Source of the DNA: Allium sativum
Lineage: Eukaryota; Streptophyta; Magnoliopsida; Asparagales; Amaryllidaceae
Length of the DNA: 64,000 nucleotides
Reading direction: 5' to 3'
Assembly (NCBI GenBank): GCA_030737875.1
Contig: CM060915.1
Location: 627,070,786-627,134,785, forward strand
Position numbers and translations under genes: made by a program. This document shows positions 1 through 10,900 of the stretch, in pieces. The notes beneath the pieces were generated by a model, which ran no database searches, was not told the DNA's origin, and saw nothing but the letters and a program-made list of their open reading frames with translations. Every line of letters starts with the position of its first letter. The stretch's first letter is position 1.

Positions 1-1007
1 CAGTTCGCCATTACGAAGTGTCGCATGGGTGATGTATTACAACTGGATCTGATTTTGCACGAATATGCCAAGTCATAGCTTCTACTATCCATGGTATTGT
101 ATAAAGTCTCCTCAATCTAGACATTAAAGGGAAATGTCTCAATGTCTTATGTGGTACCTTGGTGGCCCATTTTTCTTCTCTTAATGTCGTCTTATACCTG
201 GATTGTTGCAAATTCTGCAAGAAACTCTGTTTGCATCATCTTTCCAATATAACATGCATTCAATAATGCAAGCATCATAAGATTTATAATCTATCCCAAA
301 AGTTTAATTATCTTCTTCATGTTTGAATATTTTGTTGGTAGTATGTTACCTTCAATAATCAACTCATTTATAAATTTGAGGAGTGCGATCACACCACTGT
401 TGGAAAAACCATATTGGGTTTTCAAACTATCTAGCTTTACAATGGCGTAAAATTTTGTTATCCCTTTTGGTCATAAAGGATACAATGGCTCTTTTGCACT
501 ATCAATAAGTGATTTATATTTCTTACTTTGATCAGCCTACCAGTCAACATCAATGATAGGCGGTTCGTTAATATTATCATTGAATTGACTTATAGGTTGA
601 AAATGATGAAATTTATATGCATCATTGATCAAATCTTCCATTTTGGGATATTCATCATCATTGACACGCATGGCTTGACTAATGGGTTGTTTTCCTTTTG
701 TCAATTCTTCTCCATGAAAATGCCAAATGGTATACATTTGATCAATTCCCCATCTAAGCAAATGAAAATGAATGTCATCTAATTTAATCTTCTTCTTCAT
801 ATTATGATATTGAGTGCAAGGACAAGAATAGATTTCCTTATTACCATCATTTTCTTCAACGAAATTAATAAACTTCTGCACTCCTTCCAAATATCGCATA
901 GTTCTACGATCGGATTCTTTCATCAGCTGTTTGTCTATGCTAGAAGACATACCGACTTGATATGTCAAATGTAACAGGCCAGTAATTATTTTTCTTTGAC
1001 CAAGCAA
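1..1007 (-). pseudogene. CACTA transposase, TNP2 family with transposase-associated (TAM) domain; 5' part, broken
   Basis: TNP2 transposases cut and move CACTA elements in the nucleus. The N-terminal reading frame (1007 down to 537, 156 codons) carries the transposase-associated domain: a segment with YLEGVQKFINF, then CPC with a degraded second cysteine pair, then HLLRWGIDQMYTIWHFHGEE, matching the family's pattern of CPC, HL...G..YT.W..HGE. Further down the minus strand, with in-frame stops, come YKSLIDSAKEPLYP and LLKFINELIIEGNILP, typical of the next TNP2 segment. Then at 220-11 come HFPLMSRLRRLY and EAMTWH before a truncated HP end at the window edge. The catalytic part is outside the window. 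The stop just after residue 156 and others before 220 make it a pseudogene. The ATG at 1007 is only the first in the open frame; the true start could lie upstream behind an intron. Confidence 0.85.
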
Positions 1008-1237
1008 TTAAATAGAATCAGTTTGCTACTTTATGTTAGCATGCTGCATCGTAAGGATAGTCTTCCCTACTTTGACCAAATCTTCGGAGCTAATATTCAA
1101 TAAATTAAAAATATACTTTGTGGTTGCTAAGTTCATTTCTTTTCAGTAATATGCCATAGCTTTCGAGTATATTTTAAATCTTGGGATATATTCAAACTTT
1201 TTTACCAACACTACAAGAGGAACAATGGATTCCAATG
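1008..1237 (-). other. Upstream part of the CACTA gene, non-coding
   Basis: This stretch lies between the transposase frame and the element 1 insertion. I find no protein similarity in it. It is probably the first intron or 5' untranslated region of the transposase gene, which resumes at 14843. Confidence 0.4.
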
Positions 1238-1242
1238 GCTAG
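1238..1242. repeat. Target-site duplication GCTAG, left copy (element 1)
   Basis: GCTAG directly precedes the LTR start TGTAACAACC. The same five bases follow the 3' LTR end at 14838-14842. A five-base duplication is the normal footprint of a Ty3/gypsy integrase. Confidence 0.95.
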
Positions 1243-2128
1243 TGTAACAACCCGGAAATTCTGAGCCAATTTAAAGTTTTTATTTTGGCAATTTTGATGA
1301 ATTTTGAATATTTAAAATGAATTATTTTAAATAATAACGACGAGAAATTTAATTTGAATAGAATTCGAACGTATATATTTATTTGAATCGTCGTTAGAAT
1401 ATAATTATTTATTTTTAAATATAAAAGGAATTGAAAATGACGCGGTAGTTCGAAAATTCGATTTCAAAATTCAAATGAATGTACAGGATTCAAAATAAAC
1501 CGGATTTTAGCGAAACCCAAAATATTAGAATCTATTCGAGAATATCTTTCCAACGAATTCAAAAAATCAAAATTTCATAGCGGAAATCAAAATTTATGTC
1601 CAGTTGAAATTTCAGAATAGTCGCTATGGAATTCTGGCCCTTAAAAATGGAAATTTTGCAAGTGACCTCGGTTTTAGATGAAACCACTTTCGTTGGATCC
1701 GTGATGTCAAATTATTGCTGGATTCCAAAATTCATAATTTTCTGAATCAATATGTGAGCGTGGCAAAGGAAAACATGTTTTAACAGTTTCAGTTAATTTC
1801 GATCGACCTGAAAATGGCCATTTTTCAAACGGTCTCAGAATTCGATGAAATTAGTTTTGTTAGGACCGTATCGTCAATACGAAGTTAGAAAATATTTTTC
1901 GGGAATTTTTAGAGTCTGTATGTGACCCCGGTAAATTAAAATGTACGTTAAAATGCAATATATTGATTTATATTTTAATTTAAAGAAAAACTGATCGAAA
2001 CAATCGAATTAGCTAACAAGACATATCCCATTGTGTTCGAAATGGGGGTAATTAGCTGGAGACGACAGTCGTTGGGTTTGATTTGGAGTTCGAATGAAAA
2101 AGTAACTTTTTGGAATTAAATGATTAAA

Positions 2129-2136
2129 TATATAAA
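2129..2136 (+). promoter_or_regulatory. TATA box of element 1 5' LTR
   Basis: TATATAAA is followed about 25-30 bases later by a CT-rich tract beginning CCTCTCCTCTTCTCTCTCC, a typical plant initiator and leader context. The 3' LTR has the same arrangement at 8821-8828. Transcription would start near 2160. Confidence 0.6.
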
Positions 2137-2140
2137 TGGT

Positions 2141-2330
2141 TAACCCTCTCCTCTTCTCTCTCCTCATTCAAAACTCACGCAAAAAAGAAGAAGAAGGAGA
2201 ACCCATCGCTCCTTCAGCCTCTCCTCCTCCCTCCCCCTTCCGCATCACCATCGGCCTCTCCTCCTCCTCTCCTCCTCCTCCTCTTCCTCCTCTCCTCTCT
2301 CTCCTCCTCTTTCTCTCTTCAAATTGAAAT
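2141..2330 (+). other. Polypyrimidine-rich leader after the TATA box
   Basis: The tract is dense in TCC and CTC triplets. The small frame through it (proline-, serine- and leucine-rich) mirrors the nucleotide repeat and is not likely to be coding. The corresponding tract in the 3' LTR is at 8833-9003. Confidence 0.6.
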
Positions 2331-2853
2331 CCCTAAACCCCCAAATTGCAAACCACCACCTTCACGCGCCCTTCCACCACCACCTTGCTGCTCCTCCCCC
2401 ACACCCAATCAGGCCCAGCGCCGCAACCCCCTCAGCCTAGCTCCGACCGTGGGCCCCGTTTCACCAAAATCCCCTTTTTTCATCAAACTTTCGTTTTTAC
2501 ATAACAGCCCCTGACTTTATTTTGCAAATAACTCTCAAACGGTGCGCTTCTGGCCAAAAATCCACATTACCAAATTCGAAGAGCACGATTTTTTCTTTGA
2601 TTTGGTATATGATAGTCCTATTTTGGATTGCGGAGCTGTCGGGAAAACGCGTCCAAGGTCTGCTGTCCAAACACTGTCAAAATGCTATCTTTTCGCGATT
2701 TCCGGTGAAATGGCACATTTTCGGAAGGAGGACCACTAGGAAAAATTTGTCCAGAATGGCGCGTTTAAGCTAGAAAAGAAGATGGTGTGGAGATTGGAAG
2801 TCGGTTGCAAATACTGGAACCAAAACAGCAAATCTAAGCGTTAGAAAAAAAAT

Positions 2854-2859
2854 GTGAGT
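2854..2859 (+). promoter_or_regulatory. Possible 5' splice site GTGAGT in element 1 LTR
   Basis: GTGAGT follows a run of A about 700 bases after the predicted transcription start. It is conserved at 9544 in the 3' LTR. Candidate acceptors (TTCACAG) lie near 6624. This parallels the better-supported intron in element 3 LTRs but is weaker on its own. Confidence 0.35.
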
Positions 2860-2896
2860 TTTCTCTGCTTTAAAGCTTTTATGGTTTTTGACGTAT

Positions 2897-3370
2897 GAAG
2901 TATGTAAAAATATGATTTTTATACTTATAGCGAATTAACAATATGATTTTTATATTATAGAAATAATAAAAATATGATTTTTATAATATATAGATAATAA
3001 AAATTTGATCTTTATATATGTAGTAGAGATATAAAAGTACGATTTTTACATATAAAGTGACGATATAAAAATATGATTTTTATATAGTAGAGATTATAAA
3101 AATATGATTTTTATATAGTAGAGATTATAAAAATATGATTTTCATATATTTAGCGAAATAAAAATCTGATTTTTATTATAAAATACAATTTTCATATATG
3201 TAGCGAAATAAAAATCTGATTTTTATTATATATATAGTGAAATAAAAATGTGATTTTTATCCATATAACGTTAAAATAAAAATGTGATTTTTATATATAT
3301 AATAGCCGAAAGAAAATGTGACTTTTATTTATAAGGTAGCGTTGTTAAAAATATGATTTTTAACATATAC
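2897..3370 (+). repeat. AT-rich tandem hairpin array, about 15 units
   Basis: Units of roughly 31 bases each contain the near-palindrome ATAAAAAT-(2-3)-ATTTTTAT, for example at 2905, 2968, 3066, 3098 and 3277. The 3' LTR carries the same array at 9595-10045 with a slightly different unit number. Confidence 0.85.
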
Positions 3371-4421
3371 CACGTGAAACAGATCTCGTTGGAAGAAATA
3401 TAGATTCATGTGTTGAATAGAATAAATATTCATTTGTTGAATAGAATAACGAAGTTATTGAAAAATATAAAGCCGTGTTGATTAGAGATGCACTATTTTG
3501 ACGCGAACGATTTTTATATCGATTATATTCGTTTTTATAATGATTATAGAAAAGGAAGTGATTTCAAAATATAACGTTTTGAAAATATTGTCATTTGTTT
3601 ATCGATGATGTGGAATATTCAATTTTGATTCGAAATTGAATATGAAGTTGAAATCATTTCGAAAATGAATTTAAAACGATTAATAAAATACATTTTAAAA
3701 GGAAATCGACGAAATATATATAATATATATAAATATTATATATATAATGGCCTGAATAGAATGCGCCGCGCTGTGGCAGTTCGTCAATTTTGACCATTGT
3801 CTTCGAATGGACATTACGGGAGATCCGACCGTCGGATTCTCCTAAAACAGGAACCGTTGGGTTCGTATCGAAAAGAGCTTTCCAATGAATATTAGAAATT
3901 TGAAATCTAACGGTTGGATTTGGAATTATGTCCAAATCAAATTTGGAAAAGGTCGCTGTAAGTGCAATTCGATGGTCGTTGATGGAAATCGACTATACGG
4001 TCCTTGATAAAATTATTAAAAATTTCAATAATTTGCGTAAAATCATAAGAAATGATTTGTGAAGAATTGGGATGAAAAACTCCATATTTGAAAAGATAAA
4101 AATAGATTTTTATTGAAATGAACTAGTTTTGAACTAGAACTATAATTCTATTTATTTTTAAAATAAATAAAGTGGATTTGAAATGGTTTTAAAAGTAACC
4201 AGAATTTCCAATAATTGAATTGGAATGGATTTGAATCGAAATTGTCTTTGGAATATTTCGATGTTGGATTTCGTGATGAAACAGATATTGTTATGGAAAT
4301 TTGAAAGATATATTTATATCGTTATTTCCAATACGATATTTGTTGGTCGTAGAATTTGTTATTGAATATAAGCTGATATATTTTCTATTCAGAGCCTTGT
4401 ATTTAATATCAAACGTGATTT

Positions 4422-4673
4422 GGGTTTGTCGTGAATGGTGTCTTCATTAACACTGTTCTTAAACCCAGTTGAGAAAAAGATTAAATCTTCCTATTTACAT
4501 TTGATGAAGTGTACCAATTAAATAATATTAATTGGAATTGAATTTAAATTGGTTTTTGGGTTTATCGTGAGCGGTGTTTTGAATAACACCTGTTCTTTAA
4601 CCTGATCAACAATGGGAAAGTGATTTTGGGTTTATCGTGAATCGTGGTTTAGATGACATTGGTTCTTTAACCC
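4422..4673 (+). repeat. Three related stem-loops with GGGTTT...AACCC arms and TCGTGA core
   Basis: Units are at 4422-4466, 4558-4602 and 4628-4673. Each opens GGGTTTRTCGTGA and closes with (T)TTAAACCC or TTTAACC(C/T), so the ends pair. Unit 2 also has an inner stem GGTGTT/AACACC. Counterparts are at 12357-12607 in the 3' LTR and, inverted, at 61337-61914 in the LTR at the window end. Confidence 0.7.
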
Positions 4674-6898
4674 AGTTAAATACAGGATATTGATTTTTGA
4701 GAAGATTAAAACTAAGTGGAGTTTTAATGAATCTGTAATTAGATTGTAATGTGAATTGATGTTAAATTATCAAATTTGGAAAGCGATCGAGAATGGAGTA
4801 TCACCAGTTTTGCTCCAAAGCGAGGATTAAATCTTTAATTAGATTTGAACGTGAAATGGTAATTAATATTTACCGATAACACCGTGGTGTTAGATATGGA
4901 GTATTACCAGTTTTTCTCCATGGAATGAATAGGTTGGGATTGGGAAATAAAATAAATAATTACTCTGGTGTGGTTCGCTAATCCCGACTAGTTTTGAAAA
5001 CTTTAACATGGTTTGAAATGATATCCAAAGGAAGATTAAAGATTAAATTTAGAAGAATTTATCTTTGATAAAATTAATGGGAACCTTTCCCTAAGAATAT
5101 TAAATTTAGAAACTAGCTGTAGGTTAGCTAAGAAGAATGGTTTCCTAGGTATTGATCTGATGTTGGTTTCGGCCTTCGGGGTAAATATTTGAGGAATTGC
5201 TCTCTTACTAATTTACGGTTAGTGACTGATGGATTTGAATGAGGCGTATGTTGTGTTTTCTGAATTTGTTTATTATATATGCCAGTTATTCGGAAAGGCC
5301 GGGTCTATACCCATTCTGAATAACTGTTTCGACGATAAGTCGAAGATGAAGACGGTGGTCAAAGACCAGAGGTCTTCACATCGTTTGGATAATTACTGAT
5401 GATCTTGATTGGGCTGTACACCCAAGAAGATGGAAATAGTTAGTGATCGTCCAGACGTATTTGGAGATCAATGGATATGCGAGGTATAAAGTGCCTCCGG
5501 TTTCGTTCAGACCCAGAACGGACGTGTAAATGGATTGCGTGTCTGACATTGGATTTTATTCTGTGTTGATTGATTTCTGTTAAAAATATATCTGTTGGGC
5601 GGCGGAGAATTTATTCTCTTGCTTAACGCCCTTCTCTGAGACGTACGAGCTCAGAGGTTATATATCGATAGATATTAGTCGCATGGCATGAATTGCCTAT
5701 GTGGCACGCTGAGATGCAGTGAACAAGGCTTCTGTTGAAAAGCAGATTCTTGTGGTTGATGATCTAAGCACGGCTTTAATACAGCATAGCTTTGTGTATA
5801 GCGTGAATTCGCGAGCCTCAGACCTCGGTATGAGTTAAAAACAGGATACAGACCGCTGGGAGAACACGACGTTTCTTTCTAGTTATGGGTGGTGTCAGCG
5901 TTTTACTAGCCCTGACATCGTTGATTATTATACCTATGTGGATGTTGGATTGCGAGGCGCCTCGATATAGGTCTGTAAGGACCGGGAAACGTGTGTTCAG
6001 GAATTGCCAATCCTCAAACGTAAGAGAGGACCGGCCCAGCCGATTCCAAGGGTTGCCAAGAGTGTGTAGTCCTGAGGCATTTGCTAGAGTGTCTCGAAGC
6101 GGAGAGGAGCTTTCCCCGACTCATGACGGAAATCCAATTTCCAATACGAGATATTTCGGTTTTATTTGTAGAGCCTAGTATGGCGACATAGTAGCATGGG
6201 ATACTATGCCGTCTATGATTGATATTTATGATTGAAGTTGTTTTGACACTTTATACTATAATGGTATCAAAATGATTTGTTTTAAACGTACCAAGCATGT
6301 TTGGCTATTATAAGGGAAAACCCTATCCTCCGACTTGCGTTGCATTGTGTGATGTGACCTGGGTCTTATAATAGCTTCATTTTTCGAAAAAGCATTGCGT
6401 TGTTTATTCTATGCATTGGTATTCTTGGGAGGAATCCCGTTCCGTGTTATACAACGTGGTCCCTTGAATTACTCTCTTTTAAAGTAAAGTTTTAAATAAC
6501 TGTTTTAGTTCTCACACCAGTCACATAACTGACCTGGAATTTATTGTTTTAACCTAAACTCTAGGTGCCCTTATTTTCGACACGGGCAGTTAGTAGTTTT
6601 AGTTTTGCAGATTTATATTCACAGGATCCTGATTTACAGCTGGAACGATGGTCGGGAAGCTCTGTATCCGTGTATTACTTTTAGTTGTGTTTTGTATTGT
6701 TTTTCCGCTGCTATGTAATTTATTGTAATCTCTGATATTTATCGAATGTATTTTATTCATTTATACTTTGTATATTCTTGTATTATGATGGAATTGTTGT
6801 AATATACAATGAAATGTTCTTCTGTTTGCGTTTCGATGCGTGTTGTTCTCAACGCCATCCGTGCTTTCCTTCACAGGGAAGTTCGGGTCGTGTCAGTT

Positions 6899-6910
6899 TG
6901 GTATCAGAGC
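6899..6910 (+). promoter_or_regulatory. Primer-binding site, initiator tRNA-Met
   Basis: TGGTATCAGAGC lies three bases after the LTR end. It is complementary to the 3' end of plant initiator tRNA-Met, the usual primer of chromoviruses. Confidence 0.9.
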
Positions 6911-7922
6911 TCTGGTTTACAGAGATCGAGAACAAGACACATTAGAACCGAACGAAAGGATTCATCAGAAATTGGATTAGTAATATCCAATGAGAATGAC
7001 TTGTTAGAGATGGGGTCATTAGTATCCTAGAACGAGTGTGAAGAGTATAATTTTAAAATGAAAACAAAATTTGTTTTGAAATTTAAATCGTTTTATACGT
7101 ATTTGAATATTTATTTATATTGAATTTGGACAAACCAATATATAAAGATTCTGCATATACGCCTTGCAAACGTATATTCGAAGTTTTAATATACTGGATA
7201 GATATAGAATCACACTCTAGTCGCCTGGAGATAATTCTGTTAATGCGGCCGCATTATCAGCATTTGTGTTCGAGTTTCGAAAGTGAGATATTTATATATT
7301 TTCATCAGACTGGTGTGAGAACCAAAACTAGATAGGGCTTATTGTTGTGATTTGGCATCAAAACCATGATTTTCTGTATATATATCAAAATTATGAATTT
7401 GAAACGATAATCCACTAATTGGTTGCTAGTTGTGTTGTATGATATTTGGTTTCATTTATTAAAATTTTGAACCATTTAGCCTAATGGAACCAAATTTAGA
7501 ACTGAATTGAAAATTGGTTGCATTTGCATATATGTACATGTATTTACATTGAACAGGTCATAGCAAGGAGGCTAGAGAAGAGGAATAAAATTGTTTGCCT
7601 GACAAATAGGTACATGTTTATTGTATTTCTTGGGTTTTGGATGATTTTATGAGCCAATTGGCTAGCCGCTTGGCTTTTTCCTTTTCTTTTGGATTGAAGA
7701 AGGCCATGGGAGACTATATGAAATATCCCGAAGCTCCCGGCGCAGGGGAGGTTATGGCGAAATTTTTCGAAAATTTAGGGTGTTAACCAAATTTTTGAAA
7801 AATTTGAAAAGTTCTTAGAAACTGAAAAGTTGAAGAACTTAAGCCATAATGAAAATAATGAAGGTTAAGTTGGTTTGTAAAACAACTTTCAGCTTCGTTC
7901 CTTTTCGAGGACGAAAAGTTTT

Positions 7923-7935
7923 AAGTGGGGGAGAT
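7923..7935 (+). promoter_or_regulatory. Polypurine tract of element 1
   Basis: AAGTGGGGGAGAT directly precedes the 3' LTR and primes plus-strand synthesis. The same tract occurs inverted in element 2 at 24319-24331. Confidence 0.9.
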
Positions 7936-10900
7936 TGTAACAACCCGGAAATTCTGAGCCAATTTAAATTTTTTATTTTGGCAATTTTGATGAATTTTGA
8001 ATATTTAAAATGAATTATCTTAAATAATAACGACGAGAAATTTAATTTGAATAGAATTCGAACGTATATATTTATTTGAATCATCGTTAGAATATAATTA
8101 TTTATTTTTAAATATAAAAGGAATTGAAAATGACGCGGTAGTTCGAAAATTCGATTATAAAATTCAAATGAATGTACAGGATTCAAAATAAACCGGATTT
8201 TAGCGAAACCAAAAATATTAGAATCTATTCGAGAATATCTTTCCAATGAATTCAAAAAATCAAAATTTCATTGCGGTAGTCAAATGTTATGTCCAGTTGA
8301 AATTTCAGAATAGTCACTATGGAATTCTGGCCCTTAAAAATGGAAATTTTGCAAATGACCTCGGTTTTCAATGAAACCACTTTCGTTGGACCCGTGATGT
8401 CAAATTATTGCTGGATTCCAAAATTCATAATTTTCTGAATTAATATGTGAGCGTGGAAAAGGAAAACGTGTTTTGACAGTTTCAGTTAATTTCGATCGAC
8501 CTGCAAATGGCCATTTTTCAAGCGGTCTCAAAATTCGATGAAATTAGTTTTGTTAGGACCGTATCGTCAATACGAAGCTAGAAAATATTTTTCGGGAATT
8601 TTTAGAGTCTGTATGTGACCGCAGTAAATTAAAATGTACGTTAAAATGCAATATATTGATTTATATTTTAATTTAAAGAAAAACTGATCGAAACAATCGA
8701 ATTGGCTAATGAGATATATCTCATTGTGTTCGAAATGAGGGTAATTAGCTAGGGAAACAGTCGTTGGGTTTGATTTGGAGTTCGAATGAAAAAGTAACTT
8801 TTTGGAATTAAATAATTAAATATATAAATGGTCAGCCCTCTCCTCTTCTCTCTCCTCATTCAAAACTCACGCAAAAAAATGAAAAAGAAGGAGAACCAAT
8901 CACTCCTTCATCCACTCCTCCTCCCTCCCCCTTCCACATCACCGTCGGCCTCTCCTCCTCCTCCTCTTCCTCCTCTCCTCTCTCTCCTCCTCTTTCTCTC
9001 TTCAAATTGAAATCCCTAAACCCCCAAATTGCAAACCACCACCTCCACACACCCTTCCACCACCACCACCACCTTGCTGCGCCTCCCCCACACCCAATCA
9101 GGCCCAGCGCCGCAACCCCCTCAGCCTAGCTCCGACCGTGGGCCCCGTTTCACCAAAATCCCCTTTTTTCACCAAATTTTCGTTTTTACATAACAGCCCC
9201 TGACTTTATTTCGCAAATAACTCTCAAACGTTGCGCTTCTGGCCAAAATTCCACTCTACCAAATTCGAAGAGCACGATTTTTTCTTCGATTTGGTATATG
9301 ATAGTCCTATTTTGGATTGCGGAGCTGTCGGGAAAACGCGTCCAAAGTCTGCTGTCCAAACACTGTCAAAATGTTGTCTTTTGCACGATTTCCGACGAAA
9401 TGGCACATTTTCGGAAGGAGGACCACTAGGCGAAAATTGTCCAGAATGGCGCGTTTAAGCTAGAAAATAAGTTGGTGTGGAGATTGGAAGTCGGTTGCAA
9501 ATACTGGAACCAAAACAGCAAATCCAAGCGTTAGAAAAAAAAAGTGAGTTTTCTCTGCTTTAAAGCTTTTATGGTTTTTGATGTATGAAGTATGTAAAAA
9601 TATGATTTTTATACTTATAGCGAATTAAAAATACGATTTTTATATTATAGAAATAATAAAAATATGATTTTTATAATGTATAGATAATAAAAATTTGATC
9701 TTTATATATGTAGTTGAGATATAAAGTATGATTTTTACATATAAAGTGACGATATAAAAATATGATTTTTATATAGTAGAGATTATAAAAATATGATTTT
9801 TATATAGTAGAGATTATAAAAATATGATTTTTATATAGTAGAGAATATAAAAATACGATTTTCATATATGTAGCGAAATAAAATTCTGATTTTTATTTTA
9901 TATATACAGTGAAACAAAAATGTGATTTTTATCCACATAACGTTAAAATAAAAATGTGATTTTTATATATATAATAGCCGAAAGAAAATGTGACTTTTAT
10001 TTATAAGGTAGCGTTGTTAAAGATATGATTTTTAACATACACCACGTGAAACATATCTCGTTGGAGACATGATGAAGATTTCTTACATATGAAGAGTCGC
10101 GACGAATTGGTTTAGCTAGTCGGTGAGAACTTCTCACTTTAACTCTTTTTTCTAGTTAAAAATATATAATAGGATGTAGACGGTGCTTAGTAGCACTCGA
10201 CACCCGTCGTCCACAGACCATGGACGACTTGTTTGTTTAGTTGATTGTTTGGTGATTGATTTATTTGTTTGGTTGATAAATTTGATTGAATTTGTTTGGG
10301 ATGTGAAATGGGATTGATTAAATTGGTAGGTGTATGGCGTGGGCCATTATTAGACCGGGGATAAGGCTAGGCCCTGTCCCGTTTCTAGTATTGTGCCGTT
10401 ATGCCGCCGAAATTTTCTAAAATAAGTCAGAAAAATAAAAATATCATTTTATTGAATAAATGAATTGAATAGAATATTCATAGGTTGAATAAAATATTTT
10501 ATCGTTAAAAAATATAATTTTTAACGTGTGTGTGAATAAAATAAAATAAAATATTCATTTACAAATCAGACGATTTGTTTATGTACACTGATTGACTGAT
10601 ATTGATTGGGACGATAAATTTTACACATCGCCCAACTTCACAAATAAAATCTGTGTTTGATTGTTTGAAACCCCACACGGGTATTGGGATGATATATGAC
10701 ATACACTAATCCCAATAATTGGCTGTATGTCGATCGATTGATTGACAGGCTGTTATAAGCGTTAGATATCTATATTTGATCTTATATAGTGTAGTGCACT
10801 TTGAATGACGGTTGATTATTTATCATTGCTATTATATACATGTATTGTACGGAATCCATATAATTAACATTATATGGTAATTGATTGGGCCTCACTCCAA

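Larger units (their letters stand above)
1243..6895 (+). repeat. Element 1 5' LTR (5.65 kb)
   Basis: The LTR starts TGTAACAACCCGGAAATTC and ends TCGTGTCA, and its counterpart begins at 7936. A TATA box at 2129 sits only about 890 bases in. It is followed by a CT-rich leader, a possible 5' splice site at 2854, an AT-rich hairpin array (2897-3370), three larger hairpins (4422-4673) and a 3' part shared with the other LTRs. Compared with the 3' LTR it lacks about 1.25 kb at position 3391. Small open frames in it are short, not conserved and coincide with simple repeats, so I do not call any gene. Confidence 0.93.
6896..7935 (+). other. Element 1 internal region, no gag or pol
   Basis: The 1040 bases run from the primer site to the polypurine tract. 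I can detect no gag, protease, RT or integrase motif in any frame. Small open frames here (73 and 71 codons) have no recognisable domain. The last ~150 bases, including TTCAGCTTCGTTCCTTTTCG and the tract AAGTGGGGGAGA, match the 3' internal end of element 2 (24319-24480, inverted) closely. The coding block seems to have been lost or replaced while the cis-acting ends were kept. Confidence 0.85.

Noticed and set aside
1209..1224. CACTACAAGAGGAACA resembling a CACTA terminal inverted repeat
   Set aside because: It points the wrong way for the minus-strand transposase gene, lacks subterminal repeats next to it and a matching end, and may be chance.
2136..2327. Proline/serine/leucine-rich frames at 2136 and 8828
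   Set aside because: They are translations of the CT-rich leader tract; the two copies differ by indels not in multiples of three.
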